In this document: in pieces, positions 22,087 through 33,621 of the stretch
Numbering within the stretch: the first letter of the stretch is position 1
How the letters are laid out: every line of letters begins with the position of its first letter
NCBI GenBank assembly: GCA_029876055.1
Contig: CM056877.1
Coordinates: 1,488,001 to 1,552,000 of the forward strand
Reading direction: 5' to 3'
Source of the DNA: Madurella fahalii
Lineage: Eukaryota > Ascomycota > Sordariomycetes > Sordariales
Length of the DNA: 64,000 nt
Notes under the pieces: generated by a model
What the model was told of the DNA's origin: nothing
Seen by the model: the letters and a program-made list of their open reading frames with translations, nothing else
Databases searched by the model: none
Position numbers and translations under genes: made by a program

Positions 22087-25000
22087 CTAACGAAATGGCC
22101 CTGGGAGAGGGCCGGGGTATCCTGAATTTGTTGAATGAGACGTGGAGGGGCGTCCGCTGTCGGCGGACTGACGGGCGTGATGGCGTGGTGTGGCATCGCC
22201 CGGCTGCGGAACGGCTAGCTTGTCAACGCCATTGCCGTAGGTGTGGCCCGTGGACCAGGGGTTGGTTTCGTCATCGGGCAGATTGACGCCGCTGTCATTC
22301 CATGGGTTCCGATCAGCATTGAAGCTGCGTGTCGACTCGATCGAAATGAGCGACGACTTGGACACGTTGCTGGACCCCTTGAAGAAATTGGCCGCCGTCT
22401 GCGAGCTGTTCTTCCTGCGGTCCAGGAACGAAGAGATTGACGACATGCTGCCGGGCTTACGCAGGCACGCAAGGATGTTGCTCCGCTCGCGAGCAACCTC
22501 GTCGCCGAAAGATGGTTTGGTTGGAGAGTCTGTGGTCACCGGAGCAGGCACGTGCTGAAGGAGCTTCGAGTTGAAGAACAACAACGAGTCCTCGAACGTG
22601 TCCGACTTGGGCCGAGGGATGGCGCCCTTGACAATCTCGGGCTCGACCCCAGCCGTAGCAAACTGGGTCTGGAGGAATTCCATAGCATCGCGAAGGCCGC
22701 CGGCATTGTTGCGAGTGAAGGTCCACAAGAGAGTGACCGTAGGCGAGTCCTTCTCGGTGCGCTCGTCGGGGTTCTCGTGCACAGTGACTTCGACTTCGTA
22801 CTGGCTCTTCAGTTTTGGCACAATGCTCTGGACAAATTCCGGCGACTCGAGGAATTTAATTAGTGGAGACGAGCGCTCCATAACTACTTCGTGCTTGTCT
22901 GGAACCATGCCCTGCCGTCCCGCTGTCAGTCATGGTACGTATGGGAGACTGACGGCTCTCTCTCGATATCTTACCAGGAACTCGTCAACAAACTTGGGCA
23001 CCAGCCACTGAGGGCCGGTAACCGTTACTTCATCGCTCGCCTGCTCAGTGCTCGGGAAGACGATCTTGCAGTTCCAAGTCCTCTCCAGTTCTTCAATCTC
23101 GGGGAGCCGAGTAAGGAGCTGGCGATGATAAAGACGGTCGACGCTGACGACTTGGGAGGTGAACTCGGAGTCCTTTGGGCACCCGTGTTAGTAGATGACG
23201 AATTAGAGCGTACAGGGCAGCTTCCTCACCGCTCGATCAACCATTTCCAGAATCTCGCTCTTCACAAGCTCAAGATTCTGGGCATTGCGCGCCGGGGTAC
23301 GGCAGATGACGTTGTCGACCCGGCTGTCATCATCCTCTCGGCCCATGCCGCCTTTTTACTATCTTAGCAAATCAGAAATCCCGAGGGCAAAAGACTCCCA
23401 AGACTTACCGCGATCCATAGCATTGGAAAACTTAACAAAGACAGAGTGCTTCTTCATGATGCGCTGGATATGCTGCCCGCCGATGCCAATGATGCGCTTG
23501 TGGTATTGATCAGGGACGTGAAATGAGATGGACGCCGGCATTTCCTGTTCCACCAGGGTCAAGCCCTGCTTCAGGGAGTCGTAGGTCTGACCGATGACTT
23601 CAATATTGAAGTTATACTCCCCAAACGTATCGAACATGATCTGGACGCTGCTCTGGCCCATAATCTTGTTGATCTTGCCGTTCTTCTTTCCGCTCACGAA
23701 CTCCTTGTGCTCGTTGGCAAGCTCGATCCTAACACGAATCTGATACGGGGCGTGGGCGGCAAACTTGATCTGCGAGATGACCATCAACGCAGCCTTGACG
23801 GACTCATCAGAGCCTGTAATCGTGAACGACTGTCTGTCAAATGTGACATCGGCGTCCGAGTTGGCGCAGATATCACCAAGCATCGTCCTGATATCGTGAT
23901 TACTCGGCTGGCGAGTGTCGGGCTGCATGAAGATCCACGACGCCGTGTAGAACTGACCGACCTAGACTCGAAGTCAGTGGCCATTCTCGTGCACACATTG
24001 AATGGGGACGCGTACCAAGGCCATGAGCTCACGAATGGAGCGCTCCACATGCAAATTCTCAACAGCCTGAACGCGCACAGGGCCGTGCCTGGACCCAAGG
24101 GGCGGAAACATGATAAAGGTGCCGTTAGCCTCAATAATCTTGCGCACCTTGTCCATTCGGCTGAGGAGGATGCTGTCAATTTTGGCGGGGGGAACCGTGA
24201 CGTCCTTGGCGAAGATCCTCATACGTGTGAGAAGCTCGTGGATCCGGAGCTTAGCCTGCTCGATGGCCTGGGGTGTCTCGCCCGTGATCAAGATATCGCT
24301 GGCCTCCCGACGCGTGGCATTCGGCGGGCAGTAGCCGTAGCACTGAGAAAACGGTGGCGGGAAGTAGATGGCGGTGTTGGTCATGGATTCAATGAGCTTG
24401 ATATTCTTGCGGTTGCGGCCGCACAACACTTGGTGCAACGACGGGTCGAACTTTACGGCATCGACAACTCTCCCCAGCTACGTCAGAGTTAGCATGTGCC
24501 GTTTGGTTTAGGACAACCAGGAACAGGCGTACAAGTTGGTCAATGTGGATGAGCACCCGTGTTTTTGCGTGCTCAGACGACATAACATCACCGTAGATGG
24601 CAACTCTCCAACGCTGGTCCCTCCGCAGCTCCACGTCGCCGTTCAGACCGCCCACTAGCGGGGTCAATTTTGGGCCGAGCAGGAAGATGTCGACGCCGCA
24701 AAACCCCGAGGTATGGTCTAGAAAGTCTGTCACCGACTTCTTCAAGACGCCCTCGGAGAGATTGGCAACCAGATGGCCATCCACAACAACCGTGGTGCAA
24801 CGCTGTTAAAACGGTCGTTTAGCACAGGGCTGGCAAGGAGACGGGCAATGGTCCGGGACCTACCAATGACAGCGGTGTCTGGTTCAGGATGGTCTCGCGG
24901 GTCTGGTAGACGGCGTCGGGCATGCCGGACAGGCACACGGTGGTAACCAGGCCGCGGACATGCTTTGGTGTCGTCGAGATGACATGGGCTTCGATGGGCA

Positions 25001-25370
25001 GCGGGTTCGCCGTGATGTCCTTACAGAGCTGGCGCAGCTGGTCGAGATTGTTGGCGTGCACGGGTAGCTCGTGGACGGGGACATCGTCGGGGGCTTCCTC
25101 GGGATGTGTCCACCGGAGCACGGCGTCGGTGGTTGCGTGCAGGATGTCTTCGGTGTTGGGTCCGGCGAGGTCGGAGGCGAAGGGAATGTTGAACGAGTAG
25201 TGGATCGGTCCATCGGGCACCTGTGGCGCGGGGACCGGAGGGGCACCCTGGGTCGTGACATCCCGGCGAGCGTTGATCGCTGCCTGCATGCCCACGTTTG
25301 CCCGTGACATGCTGAAATTGGCCGGGCTCATCCGCTCGGGCCAGTGCCGTATGTTTGTTAGCTTATTCAT
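22087..25370 (-). CDS. Multi-KH-domain RNA-binding protein
   Basis: Seven exons, complement(join(22087..22911,22975..23172,23230..23351,23409..23961,24016..24477,24533..24802,24864..25370)), give 978 residues. All junctions keep frame. It is expected to bind single-stranded RNA. Seen: several KH-like units with G-x-x-G loops, such as HQVLCGRNRKNIKLIES (about 274-290), the divergent unit around KIDSILLSRMDKVRKIIEANGTFIMFP, a unit containing NKIMGQSSVQIMFD, and a classical one in YHKRIIGIGGQHIQRIMKKH (about 570-590). The C-terminal 200 residues are Ser/Pro/Asn-rich and probably disordered. The start at 25370 (MNKLTNIRHW) is chosen because the upstream in-frame extension is a polyproline-like leader. 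Exon 5 is only 122 nt and its acceptor (AAAAAG) is atypical. Specific orthology is not claimed. Confidence 0.85.
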
Positions 25371-28097
25371 GGTGACTCGGCTCGTTTCGTCGTTGCCCGT
25401 GTGGTGTCCTGGCTGTTGGCTACTTTGGGGTCGAGGAGGACAAGTCAACGGGGGCGGACGAAAGTGCGGGTAGAGGAGCGAGGACGGCAGCGGTAGCGGC
25501 GGAGGCGGAGGCGGCGTGTGTCGGACGGACAGAGGCAATTGGGGCTAAATGAGGGACTGAAGGAGAGAGATGTCAGGGCCGTGCCGCAGAAACCAGGGCG
25601 GCCGGCAGAAAAGGAAAAGAGGGAAGAAAAGAAAAGAAAAAAAAGAGGAAAATGGGGTATCTCAAAGGGGAGAGGGAAAACGAAGACGGGGGAAACTGTC
25701 GTGTGCTCTTCCTTCCTGCGATCTACAGATTTGGGGGAGGGGAAGGGGGAAGAAGAGTGTGGAGGAGGAAAGATGGTGACTTGAGGGATTGGTGGATGGA
25801 AGCTGATAGACCGTGAGGTTAGTGGACAGGGTGGGCCGCCCGTTGCGATTCGAGTGGGCGAGCAGGCCGCTTGGTCCGTGCTGCCCACTGCGCTGGGGGG
25901 GGGGGGGGTGTGGTCTGGCAGGTGGAACCAAACCCGTCGAAAGCAGCGAAGCACGCACCACAACGGAGTTGTTGGGCCACCCACAGGCCGAGGACCGATC
26001 CGAGGTAGGTAAGTGTCGTACAGATGAATTGCCTACTTTTTGTTGAAGACATCTAGATATATACCGTCCGTGTCATCTGCACAGAGCATCTATGGCAAGG
26101 CTAAAAGGCTCGCAAGGGCCGGGCTCGGTCAGGAGAACTTCCAGTTGCTGCATGCACGAGCCGCGCCGCAGCAGGGGGGAGCACACAACGTCACAGCAGG
26201 TGGCTCCACCACCAGTTCACAAAATCCAGGCCCCCAGTCTTGCGATGCGTCCAAGCTTTTCCGAGCAGGAGCCGATGGATGGTTATTTGGGCGCCGTGAC
26301 GGTCTAGTTTGGGATATGGCTCGAAGATCGGCCGTGCGCGGTTCGATCCGGTGCCATCGACCCGGAATTTTGTACAGAACGTGCCCGTAGCTACCGCCGA
26401 TCCGCCACCTACTGCCTCGAGGTCGTGTCCCAAGTTGCGTTCTCGAGACAAAACAGAACCAGGGGCGAACGCCGAGCAGAGCGAGCGAGATGAAAAATGT
26501 ACGGCATTCCCTGGCATCCGTAGTAGGAATGCATGGCCCCCTCCCACTAATATCCATGAATCGGGGATTGCCCAGAACGGTACCCGGTTCTCCGTTACGG
26601 AGCGGAACAGCCAGCCATGGGGGTCAAACCGACTCTCTTGCCCTCTGTTAGTACGCATTGCTGATTTCGGCTGGCTTTCATCAATTTTAGACAGCCTTTC
26701 GGCCGTTCCGTAGTTACCCTTCAGGATGGCCTTGGCTTTGCAATGGGAAATGCGTAATCGCCAAGAAGGTGGTGCGGGAACATCGAGTCCTTCCGACCCC
26801 ACCAGTCAAACAGTGTGCGGTCCTCTCACGAACCAGTCACGCCTGGCATCCTTTGCTGACGACTTGCAATGGCTCATCCGTAGCTGCGGCCAGCACTGCC
26901 ATTTTTGTGCCCAAAATCTTCTAGTATGGAGATATTGCGGATTCTGATACTGGGCCGTGCTTCTGCGAGGCCTCAAATTTTGGTCAACGCTGCTGTTCTG
27001 AGTTTCCGAGGTTGGTAAAGAAAGGTATGTCTCGGACACTGGACACTGTGTCGGTTATGTAATCGCTCGGCATAAGGACTTGGGGCTCCGGGCAACCAGG
27101 CCGAGCCGGGCCCAACTCGATGGGGGGCCAGTTGATGGGAATTCAAGGTTTCGCTATCTCGAGATGCCGAATGTACGCTAGGATGGGGAAGGGCAACCTT
27201 CGGCCAGAGCTCGCATGATTATCAATACCCCCCACACTGATCCCAAGGCTGATGGTGCGACCGACGATCAGTAAACGTTCCAGGAAAGGACCTCATGCCT
27301 CTGCTGCCACACTAACGCACGTACTACCGCAGCAGTGATATGTAGGGACTTAATTAGGAGCGTTCTGTACAGCCTCCGGGTCCGTGCCCGCTTCTCGTTC
27401 GCCGATTGCCGCCTGCTGGTACCTCTTGTTTTGGCCTGTGCTTTCTGCTCACTTTGATATTTGACAACCCAACCAGACGTTAAGTCAACCAAGAGTGCCC
27501 GGCACTGGGCAGTGTCAACGCGTTCCACTATACTAGTAGGGAACTGCTACGCGTAACGGCTAAACCCCAATGCAAAACCAAAGTTTTGATTTTGTCCCAC
27601 ATTTTTACGGCGGCATGAACCGTGAAGGACATATGAGCCCAATCGACTCGAACGGATGTCTCCCCGTGGGCTGGATATTACCGGTAGGGTGTTTTGCATT
27701 CTCCTTCGTCAATGGTTCGCCCGGGATGGCATTGTAATTCCATGTGGTAAAGCAACCTCGATTCCATCAATCCGCCTCTCAGTCTCTGTTTCTCATTCAG
27801 CACCAATTACTAGTATCCCATCTCGTCTGCCGCCCATCAACCGAAACAAAGTAGCCGTCCATGCCCATACCCATGCCCATGCCCCAAACCAAGGCAATGT
27901 ATCACTGTCAGAGAGCACCCGGATCCGATCGCCCATCAATTTTTCCTTAACCCCGTATGACCATCCCTAGGAGGTACTCCGGAAGAGAAGAACTGAAAAA
28001 GAAAGAGAGAGAGAAAAAAGAACACACAGTAGTATCGCAGACGCTGTCCAACGTTGGGCTCGGTATCAACACCATCTCCCCGCCTCTCCCAGCCCGG
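25371..28097. other. Long intergenic segment, 2.7 kb
   Basis: No domain-bearing reading frame on either strand. The first 600 bp is purine/pyrimidine-biased and is probably the leader and promoter of the KH gene. A G13 run lies near 25897-25909. A 203-codon minus-strand frame (26191-26802) has no recognisable motif and no coding-like composition. The remainder looks like ordinary unique sequence. Confidence 0.45.
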
Positions 28098-31030
28098 CTA
28101 ACGCATCTCCCGATACCCCCGATCCCTTGGCACCCGGTCCAAAAACACCACCTCTCCGTCATCCTCCCTTCCCATAGGCGGCGGTCGTCCATAATACCTC
28201 TCCCCTGATTGACCCTGACCCTGGGCGGGGGGGTACTCCCTCCTCACCACCTGCGGCACCTCACCGGGCGGGACAACACTATAAGCCCTAGCCCCGCCAC
28301 CACCACCACCCACTTGCGACGGCGGCGGAGGCATCACCGCCTCTCCTCTCCTCCCTTCCTGCTCGTCACGATGGTACGCCCGTGCCCCAGCACCATAGTC
28401 ATAGTCATACCTCATCGCCGTCCGGACTGTCTCGGCAGCAGGTCGCACGCTAGCTGACCTCAACGGCGGCGGCGGCGGAAGCGGCGGGTACTCTCTCAGG
28501 GCTGGCTGCTCGTAGCGGATACCACCGCTAGCCTCTGCGGGCCGGGCGCTGGCAGCGCGGATGATACCGCCGGCGGCGGCGGCAGCGGCGGCGTAGTAAT
28601 CCCGGGGCGGGGCATAGCCGGACGGGCCGTTCTCGTAGTGGGCTGATGATGATTCTGCCACCGCCGCAGGCGGCTGGAGGGGGCGGACGCTAGCTGGCCG
28701 GGCAAGGTACTCCCTCGAAGGCAGGGGCTCGCGCTCGCTAGTGATAGGTCGAGACGGGTGGTACTCGTTTGGCGGTGATGGCGGCATGGGGTTGCTGGTA
28801 GCTTCGCGGTAGCCGCCGCGATGGTCGGGGATAGCGTATTCCGGCTGAGTGACCACCCGCCTGGTAATTCCGTAGGCGGGCGACGCTGGGCGATAGAGTA
28901 CGGCGTCGTCGTCGAGCAGCTCGGGCCGTCGTGAGATGGCGCGAGGGGGGAGGACGCGCTCATACCGGCGCTCAGGAATAGAGACAGAACCTCTGGGATC
29001 GGAGATGACTTCTTCTCTGATTACTGTTGTTGGGCGGGCCGGCTCCAAGTATTCGCGGCCAAAAGCATCGACGACGATGCGCCGCTTTGGAGGAGGCATC
29101 GCGGCGGGCGGACGTTCGTACATGACTGGGGATTGAGAGCGGTCCGGGTAAACTGCTGCTGGACGCACACTCATCCTCGACGCCGCGCGGACGTCACGAT
29201 AGTAAGTAGCTCCGTCTTCATACGGGCCCGCCTCGACAACGCGGGGCCCGGGTCGTACTGCACACACCTCCCGAACATACTGCGTGCCGGCAGGCTCCGG
29301 CGGCGCGCCATAGTCGTCGTAATAGACTCTCTCGTACCTTGGGGAAGTGACGAAGACAGGCTCGTCGCCGTGCTGATGGTGATAGTCATCCCCTCTCTCG
29401 TACCCCACGACCCGTTCTTGCCTAACAACCCTGGGCTGGTAGCGCTCCTGGTAGCTTTCCTCTACTAGGATTCGCTGTTCATACCTAGGCTCGTCATCAA
29501 GTATTTCTACAGGCTGTTGCTGCGACCGCCTCTGCCGCTTGTTTGGGTGAGCAGACTGAGGAGACGTCAAGGGGGAGGGAGAACGAGGCTCGGGTTTGAT
29601 ATAGGGTGAGGCAGCGGCGGCTTCAGCGGCGAGCCGGTCAGCCTTCCTCTTTTTCTTCTTGTTTTTCTTTCTTTCATTCCGGGTGTTACCCTGAGGCGAG
29701 CTCTCCGGGCTCGACCCGTTGGAAGGCTGCTTCCTTAGCGCAGCAACCTGAGCTGGAGTTGCTCGCGCGCCACTAGAATCAGTCGTGGCTAGGTGGGGCT
29801 GTCGAGCGATAGCCGGGGGAAAACATGGGTTGGCTGAGGGGCGAGAGGGGAGAGATCATGGGCACGAACAAGCGGAGATGGATCGCGGGCTAGTGCCTGA
29901 TTGAGCAACCTCTCGTTTACCCGCGCGAGATCTTGCGCATCGCTCGGCTGGCCGTTTCCTGTGTTTCCCGACTCTTCCGAGCTGCTCTCTAGAGCGCCAG
30001 ATGCCAAGGGGGCCGGTGGCTGCGCAAACGTTCCCGTAGAGCCACCAGCCCTGATAGACAGCCCAGGCACTATCACTTCCGGCGCTGGGGGCGCTCGGCC
30101 GGACGCTGATGCATTTGGTTGTGTTTGCTGCTGGGAGGGAACGCTGGGAGGCACGGGTTGTGCTGGGAGCACTACAGGCTGGATTTGTTCGGTCTGAACG
30201 ACAGGCTCCGAATCCAACTCGGGCTCGTACGGGGATCCTTCCCGCATTTCTTCGTCTTCGGATTCGGTGGGGAGGCGCGCCGCCATGTTGGACTCGGGCG
30301 TGTCGTGACGGCTCGAATAGAAGGTGTTATCATCGAACGAGTCGCTCGAAGCTGAGGCGTTAGCAGCTGTCTCGTCAGTAGACCGAGCAGGAGTCGCATG
30401 AACCATAGATAAAGCTTTTGCGAAGATGTCGGCAACGTCAAGATCAGGGAGCTGTTCCGGCGCCTTGTTGGCTGCGCGACGCTGCTCGATTTGCTCTTTG
30501 AGGCCGCGCTCCAGTCGCTGTCGTTTCAGCTGGATCTCGGCCTTGACCAAGTCGGCGGACTTTTCTAAGAGCACGGGATCGATCTCGTGCTTTCCAGCAC
30601 CAAGCGGTTTCGGGCCGCCAGGAGGGCTCGAGAGAGTTCCCAGACCTGGAACGCTGGAAGCCATGTTTGTTTGCCGATTTGCCTGTTGAGCCTGGAGATT
30701 ATTATTTACTGCGCGGTCGTGGTTTACGGCGCCCTTTGTAGCTGCGGGCTGCGAGGTCGCTGATGCGGCGGAACTGGCAGCAGCAGCCGGTGTGGGAAGT
30801 TTCCCGGGGCTTTGGGCGGCTTTCCCGAGCAGGTGGGTGGGCTTGATGCGCGGGTGCGAGCCACTGACAACCTCATCGCGAAATCGCAGAAGCTTGTCAT
30901 ACTCGCGAATCTCTCGGATTTCATCCGAGGTGAGAGATGCAAGCAGACCAGCTTCTGATCCTCCGCCCGGCACCATGCTCGTCCTTGTCCCCGTTGCCGC
31001 CGTCATCCCGACCACAGATGGCTGCGCCAT
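28098..31030 (-). CDS. Uncharacterised low-complexity, probably nuclear protein
   Basis: Two long minus-strand frames, 31030 to about 29870 and about 29798 to 28098, are best read as two exons of one gene of about 950 residues. Two splice solutions keep frame: 29869-29799 (953 residues) or 29865-29789 (951 residues). I cannot choose between them. The N-terminus carries a conserved-looking block, LTSDEIREIREYDKLLRFRD, and a predicted helix ADLVKAEIQLKRQRLERGLKEQ. The middle is acidic and Ser-rich. The exon junction is followed by a strongly basic NERKKNKKKKRKADRL, likely a nuclear localisation signal. The C-terminal half is rich in Arg, Tyr, Pro and Glu, with repeated RYE-R-x-Y-type motifs. 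No known catalytic domain was recognised, so I give no function. Confidence 0.65.
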
Positions 31031-31643
31031 GATGTGTGCTCGCGGAGGCGCAGAAGGTGTCGCGTCTTCAACTCGACGACTCAGCGCGTCAGCTGCCCAT
31101 CAGACACAGCGCACAGTCGACAGGATGAGGCCGTAGTATAGCATCAAGATACAAAACCGAAGCAGGCTGATAGCGGGTCTCGCTCTGATGCCAGGAAACC
31201 TCTTTCGGCAGGCGTGGAGAATCGTGGTTGTTCGGAAACAAATGCAGCAATTTCCCAGCCGCTCGGAGCCAAGACGCTTTGCCAAGACGCAATGCGCACG
31301 GACTACATCTCTACCAGACTCAGCGTTGCTTTCGCCCAGTTCTCTTTGCGCAACCAATAAGCGGACCCGTCTTGGCTTCTCCAAATCTGAGCCCAAACCC
31401 TACTGGAAACGAACTGCAAGGGGCTGTGGAAGGGAGTGTCCAAGTTCTGAGACCAATCGATTCGCTATACTGATGCTGTGCCTAAGAACCAAGTGTCTGT
31501 GGTGCTGTGGATTCGCTAAGCTTCCAACGCTTTCGGTTTAGAACACTAGCGATTGCCACTGCAACAACTCTTAACGGCCTCGAGCTCTCCGTTAAGGAAC
31601 AAGCCACGATACCATACCCCAATTCGCCCGTCCCGTCAACGAG
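31031..31643. promoter_or_regulatory. Divergent intergenic region
   Basis: 613 bp between the start of the uncharacterised minus-strand gene and the plus-strand nucleotidase start. It must contain both 5' leaders. No clear TATA element or other site was recognised. Confidence 0.4.
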
Positions 31644-32558
31644 ATGGACACAGAAACGGTCACCGTCAACGGGGCGTCCGCCCCTCAAAAACAAGTATTC
31701 TTCTTGTAAGTGGATATGCGTAAAGTGACGACAAGGATTCTAACTTAGTCAATAGCGACATCGACAACTGTCTGTATCCGAAGAGTATGTTGTTCCCCCT
31801 CTCAGGGGCTTGGCACCTCGTGTGTTGCGAGCACGTAACTTAGGCTCAAACTAGGCGCAAAGGTACACGACCTCATGGCCGATCTCATCGACAAGTACTT
31901 TGCCACGCACCTCTCTCTCCCATGGGAGGATGCGGTGCGGTTGCACAAAGAATACTACCAAAATTATGGCTTGGCCATCGAAGGTCTGGTGCGACACCAT
32001 CAGATCGACCCGCTGGACTACAACGCTAAGGTTGACGACGCCCTCCCGCTCGACGGAATCATCAAGCCACGCCCGGAACTCAAGCGATTGCTCGCCGACA
32101 TTGACAAGAGCAAGGTCAGGCTCTGGCTTCTAACCAACGCTTACATCAACCATGCCAAGCGCGTGGTCAAGCTGCTTGAAGTAGAGGAGTTTTTTGAGGG
32201 CATTACGTACTGTGACTATGGATCCACTCCATTGGTCTGCAAGCCCCATCCGGACATGTATCGCAAGGCGATGCGGGACGCCGGGGTCGAGAAATCCGAA
32301 TACTGCTTTTTTGTCGGTAAGCATTCAATACCTCTGATCACAACTCTGCGGCAAACTCGAGACTAACCTGCTTGTGCAGACGACTCCTACATGAACTGCC
32401 AAAAGGCGCAGGAACTCGGGTGGACAGTGGCCCACCTTGTTGAGGAAGGCGTCCGCTCTCCCAGAACCCCGGCCTGTCAATACCAGATACGCACCCTAGA
32501 GGATTTACGGACAACCTTCCCGCAGTTCTTTAAACCGGGCAGCTCCGAGACGAGCTGA
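31644..32558 (+). CDS. Pyrimidine 5'-nucleotidase, HAD superfamily (SDT1/PHM8 type)
   Basis: Four exons, join(31644..31705,31756..31784,31855..32316,32380..32558), give 243 residues. The family dephosphorylates nucleoside monophosphates in the cytosol. Seen: HAD motif I in FFDIDNCLYPKS, assembled across exons 1-3 (catalytic aspartates in D-I-D); YYQNYGLAIEGLVRHH of the cap region; motif II in LWLLTNAYINHAKRV; motif III lysine in VCKPHPDMYRKAM; and motif IV in FVDDSYMNCQKAQELGW. The D-I-D-N-C-LYP form is the hallmark of the SDT1/PHM8 branch. All splice phases close. Exon 2 is only 29 nt and carries most of motif I. It converges with MED21, 227 bp away. The choice between SDT1 and PHM8 roles is not made. 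Confidence 0.92.
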
Positions 32559-32785
32559 ATGATAGAGGGTATCACTCACATCCCCTAGATTAATCCCAGC
32601 TAGAACTTGCCTGAATACCGCTACCAACGATGCATGCCAAACTCCAATAGAAAGCAGCCCGCTTAACTCCATACCGCTGCCTGGTTTTTGCCGCCGTTGG
32701 CTCCCCAGCGACTCTAAGTAGAGGAATCCCCAACTCCTGTGAGTGCGACACGAGCAGATACCGATTCCCCGACGCCGGGTGCAGC

Positions 32786-33343
32786 TCACCAAGGTCTCTC
32801 TATCCCACGCACTAGCCCATCCAACCGCTTGAGCACCTCATCCCTCTCCTTAACCGCCTCCAGCCTCTGCGCTTCAGCTGTGGCAATCTCCTCCTCCAAA
32901 TCGCGAATCATCTGCAGCTGGTCGCGCTCGCTGTTGTCCAGTCCGGGAAGGGTTGAGATGAGATACTCGATCTGCTGCTCTTTTGTGATGAGGTCGCGGG
33001 CGATTTCTAATTGGCCAGCTTTGAATGTTTCGGGGTCGAGTGTTTCGACTGGTTAGATTGCACGTTAATCAAATTTGGGATTGGAAACAGAGGATGGGAG
33101 GAAGAGAACCTTCTTTGGGCTGTTCTGCCTTGAGATCCGGGATCTTATCCCCCGGGCCGAATGTTTTGAGATCGTGATGACGTTCGATGTAGTAGAATGC
33201 TGCAATAAACATGGTGTAGAGCTAGGGGTTTGTTAGCGAATGGTTAGCGGGGTTTCGCTGGGTTGGGGTAACGGGAGGGTTGGGATTGAGGTAAGCCATG
33301 CCTGGTCCATGGACTCTTGCAGCTGGGTCAAGCGGTCGGCCAT
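32786..33343 (-). CDS. MED21: Mediator of RNA polymerase II transcription subunit 21
   Basis: Three exons, complement(join(32786..33048,33110..33221,33302..33343)), give 138 residues, typical for Med21/Srb7. It belongs to the Mediator middle module and pairs with Med7. Seen: the N-terminal signature MADRLTQLQESMDQL, AAFYYIERHHD, the loop FGPGDKIPDLK, then a long coiled coil from about residue 60 to the end (ARDLITKEQQIEYLISTLPG, DLEEEIATAEAQRLEAVKER). Exon 1 joins exon 2 in frame only through a GC donor (CAG|GCATGG) to acceptor CCCTAG; no GT nearby gives a continuous frame. The second intron uses G|GTTCTC. RRG7 is divergent, 279 bp away. Confidence 0.9.
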
Positions 33344-33621
33344 CTTCACAGCGGGATTGTGAGTTCACTGGTGTCGGCCGTGTTTATCACAGAGCGGAAT
33401 GTGGAGGATAGGCTGAGGCTGTCGATGGTTGCGGTTCCCATTCGTGGCATGCTTGATAAAGGGCATCCGCCGCGTGGATAAGGAAGCTCTGACCACTTGA
33501 TCGCAGCACTTCCCCGGCAGGCAAGTGCTCCGCTATTTTGTCTCGAGGATTCACAATGTGCCCCGTAAAAGTGACGACCATCATGTTTCGTTTTTCCTGA
33601 ATACCCCCTCGCCCGAGCTCA

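Noticed and set aside
26325..26350. tRNA T-loop-like GGTTCGATCC
   Set aside because: No acceptor-stem pairing, D-loop or anticodon arm could be placed at the right spacing.
26191..26802. 203-codon minus-strand frame
   Set aside because: No motif, mixed composition, and no plausible splice partners; noted as a candidate only if transcription is found.
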